A stretch of DNA of 35,997 bases from Bacteroidales bacterium (GTDB lineage Bacteria; Bacteroidota; Bacteroidia; Bacteroidales; UBA932), in NCBI GenBank assembly GCA_017553405.1, contig JAFZME010000067.1, positions 1 through 35,997 on the forward strand. Direction: 5' to 3'. Position numbers and translations under genes: made by a program. The notes below the pieces were generated by a model. That model worked only from the letters and a program-made list of their open reading frames with translations, was not told where the DNA came from and did no database searches. Positions 18,105 to 25,832 of the stretch are shown piece after piece; the stretch's first letter is position 1, and each line of letters begins with the position of its first letter.

Positions 18105-18281
18105 ATTTCTCGACTACGCTCGAAATGACAATAAGGCCTCCGGCCTCGGTATGACAAAATGCGATGACGTTTTTTTGTCATTTCGACTAAGCGAAGCGCA
18201 CGGAGAAATCTAAAAAAAACGGTGGACCGAAAGGTTCACCGTTTTTGTCATACCAAGCCCCTAAGGAGCGAGCGTATCTCC
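18104..18281. repeat. Cluster of dispersed palindromic repeats (families U1 and U2)
   Basis: The gap between two convergent genes is built of repeats. Family U1 (GTCATTTCGA...GAGAAATC, with an inner inverted TCGA) occurs in reverse at 18104-18129 and as a longer variant in forward orientation at 18177-18210. Family U2 (GTCATACC...GAGCGTATCTCC) occurs in reverse and truncated at 18135-18155 and forward at 18247-18281. The same two families recur together at 25759-25832. The first copy overlaps the G of the TAG stop codon of the phosphorylase, and the last ends 3 bp before the stop codon of the TPR gene. Confidence 0.85.
18212..18246. terminator. Bidirectional terminator between convergent genes
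   Basis: A-run, stem ACGGTGGACC / GGTTCACCGT with a GAAA tetraloop, then a T-run. Because the stem is flanked by A residues on one side and T residues on the other, it can end transcripts from both the phosphorylase gene (+) and the gyrA-TPR transcript (-). Confidence 0.8.
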
Positions 18282-18283
18282 TG

Positions 18284-19606
18284 CTATTTTGCTCCCTGGA
18301 GGTAGGCCTCGTATTTCTCGTAGTTGGCCTTGTTTTCAGGGGCCTCGTTACGGAAGATGAAGTAGATCCTCTTGAGGTAGTCGGCGGCGCTCTGCTTGAC
18401 GGCGTCGTTCTCGCTCACGCTGAACGCGGTCTCGAAGGGCTTGAGGCACTTCTTGAGCGTGGCGGAGAGCTCTTCCTGAAGGGCGTCGTACTTCTTGTAC
18501 TCGCTGTAGGGGAGGGCGTTGGCCTCTTCCTGGATCTCGAGAGCCCTGTTGTACCACATAACGCCTTCACCGTAGTAGCCCATCTCATACTTGGGGTTGA
18601 CCTCCGCGCACTTGGTGTAGGCGGCTACCGCGTTGTCGTAGTTCTTGAGCTTGCCCCAGATGTCGCCCTCGACATAGTAGAGGGAAGGGTTGTCGGGCAT
18701 CTGCTTCTTGGCGAGGTCGAGAAGGTCGATGAGTTTCTTGGGGTCCTCTTTGGTCGCGAGGTAGAGGTTGATGAGGCTGGTCATAACCTGGACGTTCTCG
18801 GGATACTTGGAGAATCCATCCTCGAGGTACTTCTTGGCGGCGACGGTGTCCTTGGCGGCGAGGTTGAGCTCGGCGAGGTTGGCGTAGATGGAGCCTTCCT
18901 GCTCGTAGCCGTTGGCGAAAGCCTTCTCGAAGTAGCCCTTGGCCTTGTCGAAATCTTTGTTCTCAAGCGACATCACGCCGGCGTTGTAGGTGGCGCTCCA
19001 GTCGGGAGTGTTGTAGGGGGCGGTCGCTGCGGCTTCGGCCGATGCGGCGAAGCAGTCGGAGGCCTTGGCCTTGTCGCCGAGCTGGTAGGCTACGAAAGCG
19101 TCGCTGTAGTACTTCTCCGAGATGGACTTGATGGCGCCGCTGATGTCCTTGGTCTTGGAACCCTTGACGTCGACCTCGGCGGCCTTCTTATAGGCGTCGA
19201 GAGCGCGGGCGAGCGGATCTTCGTCGGTGTAGACGGGCTTGGTCACCTCTATGAACTGCAGGCGGCCTGCGCCGTCGAAGTAGAGATTCTTGTCGGCATA
19301 GGCGACTTTCTCATACTGGTTGCCGAGAATATCGACGACCTCGGAGGAAAGAGGCTTTTCGGAGCCCATCGTGAGGGCGAGCTCCTGCTTGCTGCCGCCG
19401 ACGACATTGGCTGTCGGGCGGTCGTATGCGGCGAGCCAGGCCTGGCCGAGCTTGGTCCAGGTGGCTACCTTTGTCGCTTTCTTGGCGTCGGCCGCTACGG
19501 CCTGCGCTTTATCGACGGCCTTCTTGAGGTCGGCCGCGGACTTCTCCTGAGCATAGGCTCCGAAGACTGAAGCGATCAGAGCGATGGCAAGGATGACTTT
19601 TTTCAT
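18284..19606 (-). CDS. Exported tetratricopeptide-repeat protein
   Basis: 440-aa protein with a signal peptide (MKKVILAIALIASVFGAYAQ) and a series of TPR-like helical pairs, for example AFVAYQLGDKAKASDCFAAS, YNAGVMSLENKDFDKAKGYF, ANLAELNLAAKDTVAAKKYL and YDNAVAAYTKCAEVNPKYEM. It is probably a periplasmic or outer-membrane-associated scaffold; the binding partner is not evident. No lipobox or membrane anchor is seen beyond the signal peptide. It follows gyrA after 21 bp without a terminator, so the two are probably co-transcribed. From memory, a TPR gene next to gyrA is a common arrangement in Bacteroidales, but this does not reveal its job. Confidence 0.85.
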   Translation of the reverse strand: MKKVILAIALIASVFGAYAQEKSAADLKKAVDKAQAVAADAKKATKVATWTKLGQAWLAAYDRPTANVVGGSKQELALTMGSEKPLSSEVVDILGNQYEKVAYADKNLYFDGAGRLQFIEVTKPVYTDEDPLARALDAYKKAAEVDVKGSKTKDISGAIKSISEKYYSDAFVAYQLGDKAKASDCFAASAEAAATAPYNTPDWSATYNAGVMSLENKDFDKAKGYFEKAFANGYEQEGSIYANLAELNLAAKDTVAAKKYLEDGFSKYPENVQVMTSLINLYLATKEDPKKLIDLLDLAKKQMPDNPSLYYVEGDIWGKLKNYDNAVAAYTKCAEVNPKYEMGYYGEGVMWYNRALEIQEEANALPYSEYKKYDALQEELSATLKKCLKPFETAFSVSENDAVKQSAADYLKRIYFIFRNEAPENKANYEKYEAYLQGAK

Positions 19607-19627
19607 AACACTAAAGGTTAATGGTTA

Positions 19628-22171
19628 CTATTCAGTTGTTTCAATATTCTCTTCCGGTGCGGTCGCTTCAGCTCCTTCTTCATCCTCTTCTCCCTTTTTC
19701 ACCACAGACACCGCTGCGATTGAATCTCCTTCACGGATGTTGATGAGCTTGACGCCCTGGGTGGCCCTGCCGGCTACCCTTATCGACGATGCCTCCATCC
19801 TGATCGTGAGGCCGCTGCGGGTGATGATCATCAGATCATCCTCGTCAGTGATGCTCTTGAGGGCGACGAGCGGACCGGTCTTTTCGGTGATGTTGATGGT
19901 CTTCACTCCCTTCGCGCCTCTCGAAGTCTGGCGGTATTCCGCGGGGTCGGAACGCTTGCCGAAACCGTGCTCGCTCACTACGAGAACCTGGTTGGCAGCC
20001 GCGTTCTCCTCCTCGGGATCAAGGCAGACTGCGCCGACGACGAAGTCACCTTCATCAAGATTGATGCCACGGACACCTGTGGAGGTCCTGCCCATAGCGC
20101 GGGCCTGCTTCTCGTCGAAGTGGACGCAGCGGCCTCCGTGGGCGGCGATCATTATGTGGCAGGCACCGTTGGTGAGCATCGCCTCGATGAGCTCGTCGTC
20201 CTCGCGGATGTTGATGGCGAAGATGCCGCCGGTCCTCGGGCGGGAGTAGGCTTCGAGGGAGGTCTTCTTGATCGTGCCGTTGCGGGTGATCATAAGGATG
20301 TAGTGGTTCTCGATGAACTCGGGGGTCTTGAGGTCGCGGACGTTGATGTAGGCTTTGACCTTGTCGTCGGGCTCGATGGAAAGGATGTTCTGGATGGCGC
20401 GGCCCTTGGAGGTGCGGTTGCCTTCCGGAATCATATAGACCTTGAGCCAGTAGCAGCGGCCCTTCTGGGTGAAGAGCAGCATTGTCGCGTGGGTGGAGGC
20501 GATGTAGATGTGCTCGATGAAGTCTTCATCCCTGGTCGCGCTTCCCTTGAGGCCGACGCCGCCGCGGTGCTGGGTGCGGAACTCGGTCAGCGGGGTGCGC
20601 TTGATGTAGCCGAGGTGGGAGATGGTGATGACCTGCTCCTCGTCGGCGTAGAAGTCTTCGGGGTTGAACTCGTCTTCGGCGAGGGTGATCTCGGTCAGAC
20701 GGGCGTCGCCGTATTTTTCCTTGAGGGCGAGAGTCTCTTCCTTGACGATGGCGAGCTGGAGCTCGGTGCTGGCAAGGATCTCCTCGCACCTGGCGATGAA
20801 CTTGACGAGGTCTTCGTACTCGGCCTGGAGCTTGTCCCTTTCGAGGCCGGTGAGCTGGCGGAGCCTCATCTCGACAATGGCTGTGGCCTGGGGCTCGGTG
20901 AACTCGAATTCGTCGATGAGGGACTGCTTGGCATCGTCGACGCTGGCGGAATGGCGGATGATGTAGACGATGCGGTCGATAACGTCGATGGCCTTGAGGA
21001 GGCCTTCGAGGATGTGGGCTCTCTTCTTGGCCTTGTCGAGCTCGAAGCGGGTCCTGCGGACGACCACCTCGTGGCGGAAGTCGACGAAGTTGGAGATGAT
21101 CTCCTTGAGGGACAGGGTCCTCGGGCGGCCCTTGACGAGGGCGACGTTGTTGAAGGAGAAACTCGACTGGAGAGGGGTGTACTTGTAGAGGGTGTTGAGC
21201 ACCACGTTGGAGTTGACGCCCATCTTGAGCCTGATGACGACGCGGACGCCTTCGCGGGCGGAGGACTCGTCGTTGATGTAGGAGATGCCTTCGATCTTCT
21301 TGTCTTCGACCATCTGGGCGATCTTTTCGATCATCTCCCTCTTGTTGACCATATAGGGGATCTCGGTCACGACGATGGTCTCACGGCCTTTGTCGTCGAC
21401 TTCGATCTCGGTGCGGGCGCGGATGACAACCCTGCCGCGGCCGGTCTCGTAGGCCTCGCGGATGCCGGAGACGCCCATTATGATGCCGCCGGTGGGGAAG
21501 TCGGGGCCTTTGATGTACTGCATAAGGCCGTCGGTGGTGATGTCGGGGTCGTCGATGTAGGCGGCGATGGCGTCACAGCTCTCGGAGAGGTTGTGGGGAG
21601 CCATATTGGTCGCCATACCGACGGCGATGCCGGCGGAGCCGTTGAGCAGGAGCAGCGGGGCCTTGGTCGGGAGCACGACGGGCTCCTTCTCGGAGTCGTC
21701 GAAGTTGCTGACCATATCGACGGTGTCTTTGTCGATGTCGCCGATGACGTCTTCGGTGATCTTCTGGAGCTTGGCTTCAGTGTAACGCATTGCGGCCACG
21801 GGGTCGCCGTCCATCGAGCCGAAGTTGCCCTGGCCGAAGATGAGGGGGTAGCGCTGGTTCCAGCTCTGGCCGAGGCGGACCATTGCGTCGTAGACGCTGG
21901 AGTCGCCGTGGGGGTGATACTTACCCATCACTTCGCCGACGATCCTCGCGGACTTCCTCGTCTGGGAAGCGGCGTTGAGGCCCATCTTGTCCATACCGTA
22001 GATCACACGCCTCTGGACAGGCTTCATACCGTCCCTCACATCGGGCAGGGCCCTGGAGACGATGACGGACATCGAGTAGTCGATGTAGGCCGTGCGCATC
22101 TCTTTATCGATCTCTACGGGCTGGATTATGCCCGAGGATTCTTCGATGATTTCGTTGTCTTTATTATCCAT
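19628..22171 (-). CDS. gyrA: DNA gyrase subunit A
   Basis: 847-aa type IIA topoisomerase subunit that breaks and rejoins DNA during supercoiling. The catalytic tyrosine is Tyr130 in [10 protein letters not shown]. The quinolone-resistance region reads [19 protein letters not shown], with Ser91 and Asp95 at the positions of E. coli Ser83 and Asp87, so no classic resistance change is present. A GyrA-box-like motif [10 protein letters not shown] in the C-terminal domain supports gyrase over topoisomerase IV. Beta-pinwheel blades of the C-terminal domain follow, and the tail is acidic (EEDEEGAEA). It is expressed from its own -7 box, divergent from the clpC-like gene, and followed by the TPR gene. 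Confidence 0.97.
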   Translation of the reverse strand: MDNKDNEIIEESSGIIQPVEIDKEMRTAYIDYSMSVIVSRALPDVRDGMKPVQRRVIYGMDKMGLNAASQTRKSARIVGEVMGKYHPHGDSSVYDAMVRLGQSWNQRYPLIFGQGNFGSMDGDPVAAMRYTEAKLQKITEDVIGDIDKDTVDMVSNFDDSEKEPVVLPTKAPLLLLNGSAGIAVGMATNMAPHNLSESCDAIAAYIDDPDITTDGLMQYIKGPDFPTGGIIMGVSGIREAYETGRGRVVIRARTEIEVDDKGRETIVVTEIPYMVNKREMIEKIAQMVEDKKIEGISYINDESSAREGVRVVIRLKMGVNSNVVLNTLYKYTPLQSSFSFNNVALVKGRPRTLSLKEIISNFVDFRHEVVVRRTRFELDKAKKRAHILEGLLKAIDVIDRIVYIIRHSASVDDAKQSLIDEFEFTEPQATAIVEMRLRQLTGLERDKLQAEYEDLVKFIARCEEILASTELQLAIVKEETLALKEKYGDARLTEITLAEDEFNPEDFYADEEQVITISHLGYIKRTPLTEFRTQHRGGVGLKGSATRDEDFIEHIYIASTHATMLLFTQKGRCYWLKVYMIPEGNRTSKGRAIQNILSIEPDDKVKAYINVRDLKTPEFIENHYILMITRNGTIKKTSLEAYSRPRTGGIFAINIREDDELIEAMLTNGACHIMIAAHGGRCVHFDEKQARAMGRTSTGVRGINLDEGDFVVGAVCLDPEEENAAANQVLVVSEHGFGKRSDPAEYRQTSRGAKGVKTINITEKTGPLVALKSITDEDDLMIITRSGLTIRMEASSIRVAGRATQGVKLINIREGDSIAAVSVVKKGEEDEEGAEATAPEENIETTE

Positions 22172-22206
22172 TTAATAATAGTTTTACTCTTTATATAACA
22201 AGTAGA

Positions 22207-22214
22207 CAAAGATA
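22207..22214 (-). promoter_or_regulatory. -7 box for gyrA
   Basis: TATCTTTG on the minus strand fits TAnnTTTG and ends 35 bp before the gyrA ATG at 22171. It lies 14 bp from the divergent clpC-like box, so the two promoters are back to back within 90 bp. Confidence 0.6.
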
Positions 22215-22228
22215 AGAAAAATTTTGTT

Positions 22229-22236
22229 TATTTTTG
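22229..22236 (+). promoter_or_regulatory. -7 box for the clpC-like gene
   Basis: TATTTTTG fits TAnnTTTG and ends 24 bp before ATG 22261. The divergent gyrA promoter lies immediately to the left. Confidence 0.55.
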
Positions 22237-22260
22237 CTTGTTATTGGTCAAAATCGAGCG

Positions 22261-24588
22261 ATGGAAATAAAGATTTCTGATGAACTGGGAGGGATAATCA
22301 AATATTCCCGTGAAGAAGCGATGAGGACAGGCAGCTACGGCATAGGACCGGACCACCTGTTTCTCGGAATAATCCGCCACAGGGAAAATGCAGCCTGCAA
22401 TGTCCTGATGGAGCTTGGGGCCGATCCGGAGGCTATGAAATCCTACATCGACTCCCGCATCTTCACAGGCGAGGAGATACCATATTCCGAAATCGAGAAC
22501 ATCGCCTATTCCCGTCAGGCCCAGAACGTGCTCAACCTGTCCGTTCTCGAGGCGTCCCGTCTGGGCGTCGACGAGGCGTCGTCGCAGCATCTGCTCCTCG
22601 CCCTTTCAAGGGTGTCCGGGACCTATGGCCAGAACTATCTCCGCAGCCTCGACATCGACTATGGCAAGATTATAAGCCACCTTCAGGACAGCGGCCTTCT
22701 CGGCACCCGTACCAAGGAAGAGGAGAGCGAGTCCGCCTCCGGAGTCGACGACGAGCCTCAGGAGCCCGCAAAGGAGAAAAAAGGCGACGTGGCCGACTAC
22801 GGCTACGACCTGACCGAGGCGGCCCGTGCCGGCAAGCTGGATCCGGTGGTCGGAAGGGATGTCGAGATCGCAAGAGTCGTCGAGATCCTCGGCAGGCGCA
22901 AGAAAAACAACCCGATGCTCCTCGGCGAGCCCGGGGTAGGCAAGTCGGCGATCGTGGAGGGGATAGCCCTCAGGATTGCCTCGGGCGACATCCCTGCGCC
23001 TCTCGCCAAAAAGCGCATCATTTCGCTCGACATCGCATCCGTGGTGGCGGGGACGCGCTACCGCGGCGATTTTGAAAAACGTCTCAAGTCCATTATAAAG
23101 GAAGCTTCCGAGGATCCGGACCTCATTCTTTTCATCGACGAGTTCCACACGATCGTCGGAGCAGGAGGCGCTCCGGGCAGCCTTGATGCTGCCAATATGC
23201 TCAAGCCGGCCCTCGCGAGGGGCGAGTTCCAGTGCATAGGGGCCACGACGATGGACGAGTTTACCAAGATCATAGAAAAGGACGGCGCCCTCGACAGGCG
23301 TTTCCAGAAGATTGTCGTCAACCCGACGGGCCCGAAGGAGACTCTCGACATCCTCCGGCGCCTGCGCCCGAGCTACGAGGAGTTCCACGGTGTCGTGTTC
23401 TCGGACGACGCCCTCGACGCCTGCATCCGCCTTACCGACCGCTATGTGACCGACAAGTTCCTTCCGGACAAGGCGATCGACGTGCTTGACGAAGCCGGTT
23501 CGATGGTCCGTCTCAGGAGCGCAGGGGCCCGCAGCAAGACGGTGGGGGCCGACGACATCGCGACTGTTGTGTCGCGTATGACGGGCATCCCTGCCGGCAA
23601 GGTCGCGGAAAGCGAGGGCGCCAGGATACTCAAGATGAAAAACTGGCTTTCCGCCAGGATCATAGGCCAGGAGGACGCCGTGGACACTGTCGTGCGCGCA
23701 ATCAGGCGCGGACGTGCCGGCCTCAAGGATCCTCACCGGCCCATCGGCACCTTCCTCTTCTTCGGCCCGACCGGAGTCGGCAAGACGCAGCTTGCGAGGA
23801 GCCTCGCCGAGTATCTTTTCGACTCGGAGGAGAATCTCGTGAGGATCGATATGAGCGAATACAGTGAGAAGTTCAACGTGTCAAGGCTCATCGGCGCGCC
23901 TCCCGGCTATGTCGGCTATGAAGAAGGCGGCCAGCTGAGCGAACGGGTAAGGCGCAAGCCCTACTGCGTCGTGCTTCTCGACGAGATAGAAAAGGCCCAC
24001 CCGGAGGTCTACAACCTGCTCCTGCAGGTGCTTGACGAGGGACGCCTGACCGACAGCAACGGCCGCACGGTCGATTTCAAGAATACTATACTCATAATGA
24101 CTTCGAACGTCGGCTCCCGCGAGCTCGAGGAGTACGGCAACGGGGTAGGGTTCAGGATGTCGGCTTCGTCCGAGGTCAACGACAAGAGGAACGTGCTCGA
24201 AAAGGCGGTGAAAAAGGTTTTCCCTCCGGAGTTTGTCAACAGGGTTGACGAACAGGTCTTTTTCAATCCGCTTTCAAAGGAGGATATAGAGAAGATTATA
24301 GATATAGAACTTAAGGACCTGAGGGCCAGGGCGCTGGAGGCGGGCTATACGCTTTCGATCACTCCTGCGGCCAAGCGGCTTGTCGCCGACTCCGGCTTCG
24401 ATCCGGCCTACGGGGCGAGGCCTCTGAAGAGGGCGCTTGTCCGTCTGGTGGAGGATCCGGTCTCCGAGTTCATCATCTCCGACAGGATGCTGTCGGGGAA
24501 GGCGGCGAAGGGGGCGGGACCGAAGCCGCTCAAGGTCGGACTCTCCCCGGACGGGGAGGGGACGGCGGTGTCCGTCAAAGAGGCATAA
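22261..24588 (+). CDS. clpC: ClpA/ClpC-type AAA+ unfoldase lacking the M-domain
   Basis: 775-aa double-ATPase protein unfoldase that should feed substrates to ClpP. The N-terminal repeat domain occupies residues 1-145; a charged linker is around 150-180. NBD1 has Walker A GEPGVGKS (Lys228) and Walker B DEFHTIVGAGG; NBD2 has Walker A GPTGVGKT (Lys508) and LLDEIEKAHPEV. VGF at residues 629-631 matches the ClpP-binding loop. Only about 57 residues separate DEAGSMVRLRS (about 411) from IIGQEDAV (about 468), so the coiled-coil UVR/M-domain of ClpC and ClpB is missing, which makes the protein ClpA-like in this region. The start at ATG 22261 is preferred over the longer frame from 22234, which would include the promoter box. 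Confidence 0.9.
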   Translation: MEIKISDELGGIIKYSREEAMRTGSYGIGPDHLFLGIIRHRENAACNVLMELGADPEAMKSYIDSRIFTGEEIPYSEIENIAYSRQAQNVLNLSVLEASRLGVDEASSQHLLLALSRVSGTYGQNYLRSLDIDYGKIISHLQDSGLLGTRTKEEESESASGVDDEPQEPAKEKKGDVADYGYDLTEAARAGKLDPVVGRDVEIARVVEILGRRKKNNPMLLGEPGVGKSAIVEGIALRIASGDIPAPLAKKRIISLDIASVVAGTRYRGDFEKRLKSIIKEASEDPDLILFIDEFHTIVGAGGAPGSLDAANMLKPALARGEFQCIGATTMDEFTKIIEKDGALDRRFQKIVVNPTGPKETLDILRRLRPSYEEFHGVVFSDDALDACIRLTDRYVTDKFLPDKAIDVLDEAGSMVRLRSAGARSKTVGADDIATVVSRMTGIPAGKVAESEGARILKMKNWLSARIIGQEDAVDTVVRAIRRGRAGLKDPHRPIGTFLFFGPTGVGKTQLARSLAEYLFDSEENLVRIDMSEYSEKFNVSRLIGAPPGYVGYEEGGQLSERVRRKPYCVVLLDEIEKAHPEVYNLLLQVLDEGRLTDSNGRTVDFKNTILIMTSNVGSRELEEYGNGVGFRMSASSEVNDKRNVLEKAVKKVFPPEFVNRVDEQVFFNPLSKEDIEKIIDIELKDLRARALEAGYTLSITPAAKRLVADSGFDPAYGARPLKRALVRLVEDPVSEFIISDRMLSGKAAKGAGPKPLKVGLSPDGEGTAVSVKEA

Positions 24589-24697
24589 TGTCTTCGGGGA
24601 CAAGTCCGAGGGTGTCCACCATTTCGCGGACGGCTTCGAATGCATCGGCAGAGATGAAGTTGGAAATCGTGCTGAGAGTGTAATCGGTGTTTTTCAT
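24575..24697 (-). CDS. 40-aa small protein of unknown function
   Basis: Small gene with its own promoter box (24722-24729, TATCTTTG on the minus strand) 24 bp before the ATG. The product begins MKNTDYTLST, has no cysteine and no signal peptide, and is mostly an amphipathic helix-like stretch with acidic residues (FISADAFEAVREMVDTLG), ending EDIMPL. Its 3' end overlaps the clpC-like gene by 14 bp on the opposite strand. I do not recognise a family. It could be a small regulatory protein or peptide precursor; a spurious ORF is the main alternative, though the well-placed promoter box argues against it. Confidence 0.5.
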   Translation of the reverse strand: MKNTDYTLSTISNFISADAFEAVREMVDTLGLVPEDIMPL

Positions 24698-24721
24698 AAC
24701 GCTTCATTTTTGTTTCTGATG

Positions 24722-24729
24722 CAAAGATA
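24722..24729 (-). promoter_or_regulatory. -7 box for the 40-aa gene
   Basis: TATCTTTG on the minus strand is identical to the gyrA box and is spaced 24 bp from the ATG at 24697. No other minus-strand gene follows within reach. Confidence 0.5.
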
Positions 24730-24791
24730 TGACGTCATTGTGCCAATGTAGGGCACATTAAAAATAAAAATTGAAAAAAACACATAATTTT

Positions 24792-25754
24792 ATGAAAACT
24801 TTATCCAAAATCCTGACTGCCCTTGTTGCAGTGGTCTGTTTCTCAAGCATTTTCCCCGCTCCGGCGGATGCCCAGAACCTTTCCGGCACCTACCTTTACG
24901 CCCAGAGGGACACCTGCGATCTCTTCTTTGACGTCTATGAGCCGACCGAAGGCAGCGAGCTGACTTTCGAAGGCAAGCCGAAGCCGACTCTTCTTTTTGT
25001 CTATGGCGGCGGTTTCGTCGGCGGATTCCGTTCCAACGAGAGGTATCATCCCTGGTTCAAGATTCTCAACGACAACGGCTACAAGATCATCACCATCGAC
25101 TACCGTCTCGGCCTTAAGGGCGTCCCGATGAAATTCACGCTCATCGGCAAGATCAAGACTGCCAAGAACACGGTGAAAGCCGTCGAGATGGGCGTCGAGG
25201 ACCTGTTCTCCGCGGTCAACTACATCATCGACAATGCCGAAGCCCTCGAGGTCGATCCTGAGAACATCGTCCTCGTAGGCAACTCCTCCGGCGCCATCAT
25301 CTCCCTCGGCGCGGAGAAGTTCATCTGCAACGGCGAGAAGATTGCCTCCGTCCTTCCCGAGGGGTTCAATTTCAAGGGCCTCATCTCCTTTGCCGGAGCT
25401 ATCGTCGATGACGACGGCACTCCTAAATATAAAAAGGAACCCTGCCCGACTCTCTTTATGCACGGCACCTCCGACGGGACCGTCCAGTACGGCAAGATCC
25501 AGGTCTTCAAGCTCGGAATGTGGGGATCCAATGTCCTCGACGACATCTTCGAGAAGAGTGAATACAACTACAGCATCTACCGTTTCAAGGACCACGCCCA
25601 CGACATCGCCGACAACTACGTCGCCCTCTGGCCCTTCCAGAAGTATTTCCTCCAGAACAACGTAATGCGCGGCCAGCGCTGCATCATCGACGCCTTCATC
25701 GACGACCCCAACATCCCCAAGTGGGAAGCCGCCACCCTCGATTCGCTGTATTAA
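24792..25754 (+). CDS. Secreted alpha/beta hydrolase (carboxylesterase-like)
   Basis: 320-aa exported serine hydrolase. The signal peptide ends FPAPADAQ. The oxyanion-hole motif is LLFVYGGGFVGGF, corresponding to HGGGF in the esterase/lipase family with His replaced by Tyr. The nucleophile is Ser165 in VGNSSGA; DGTVQYGK and HAHDI near the C-terminus are the likely Asp and His regions. ATG 24792 is chosen over an in-frame TTG at 24771, which would add a polar extension in front of the signal peptide. The natural substrate is unknown; carbohydrate or xenobiotic esters are possible. CapA follows after a repeat pair rather than a terminator. Confidence 0.82.
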   Translation: MKTLSKILTALVAVVCFSSIFPAPADAQNLSGTYLYAQRDTCDLFFDVYEPTEGSELTFEGKPKPTLLFVYGGGFVGGFRSNERYHPWFKILNDNGYKIITIDYRLGLKGVPMKFTLIGKIKTAKNTVKAVEMGVEDLFSAVNYIIDNAEALEVDPENIVLVGNSSGAIISLGAEKFICNGEKIASVLPEGFNFKGLISFAGAIVDDDGTPKYKKEPCPTLFMHGTSDGTVQYGKIQVFKLGMWGSNVLDDIFEKSEYNYSIYRFKDHAHDIADNYVALWPFQKYFLQNNVMRGQRCIIDAFIDDPNIPKWEAATLDSLY

Positions 25755-25758
25755 TATT

Positions 25759-25832
25759 GTCATTTCGAGCGAAGTCGAGAAATCTAATGCCCTTTAGCTG
25801 TCATACCGAGGCCGGAGGCCGAGCGTATCTCC
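25759..25832 (+). repeat. Second U1-U2 repeat pair, U2 inside a coding sequence
   Basis: U1 at 25759-25784 (GTCATTTCGAGCG...GAGAAATC) differs from the inverted copy at 18104-18129 by one base (GAAG versus GTAG). U2 at 25800-25832 shares GTCATACC and GAGCGTATCTCC with 18247-18281, and its GAGGCCGGAGGCC core with 18135-18155. U2 lies within the N-terminal codons of the CapA-like gene. Confidence 0.85.

Noticed and set aside
19628..22171. Quinolone-resistance substitution in GyrA
   Set aside because: Ser91 and Asp95, the equivalents of E. coli Ser83 and Asp87, are unchanged.
19967..22198. 743-codon open frame on the plus strand across gyrA
   Set aside because: It lies opposite gyrA, which has all catalytic motifs. 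Its translation is a low-complexity run rich in Val, Asp, Gly and Leu caused by GC-rich codon bias, and it has no recognisable domain.
24408..24707. 99-codon minus-strand frame overlapping the end of the clpC-like gene
   Set aside because: It is out of frame with the 40-aa gene that has the promoter box, and its Arg/His-rich translation looks like a shadow frame.
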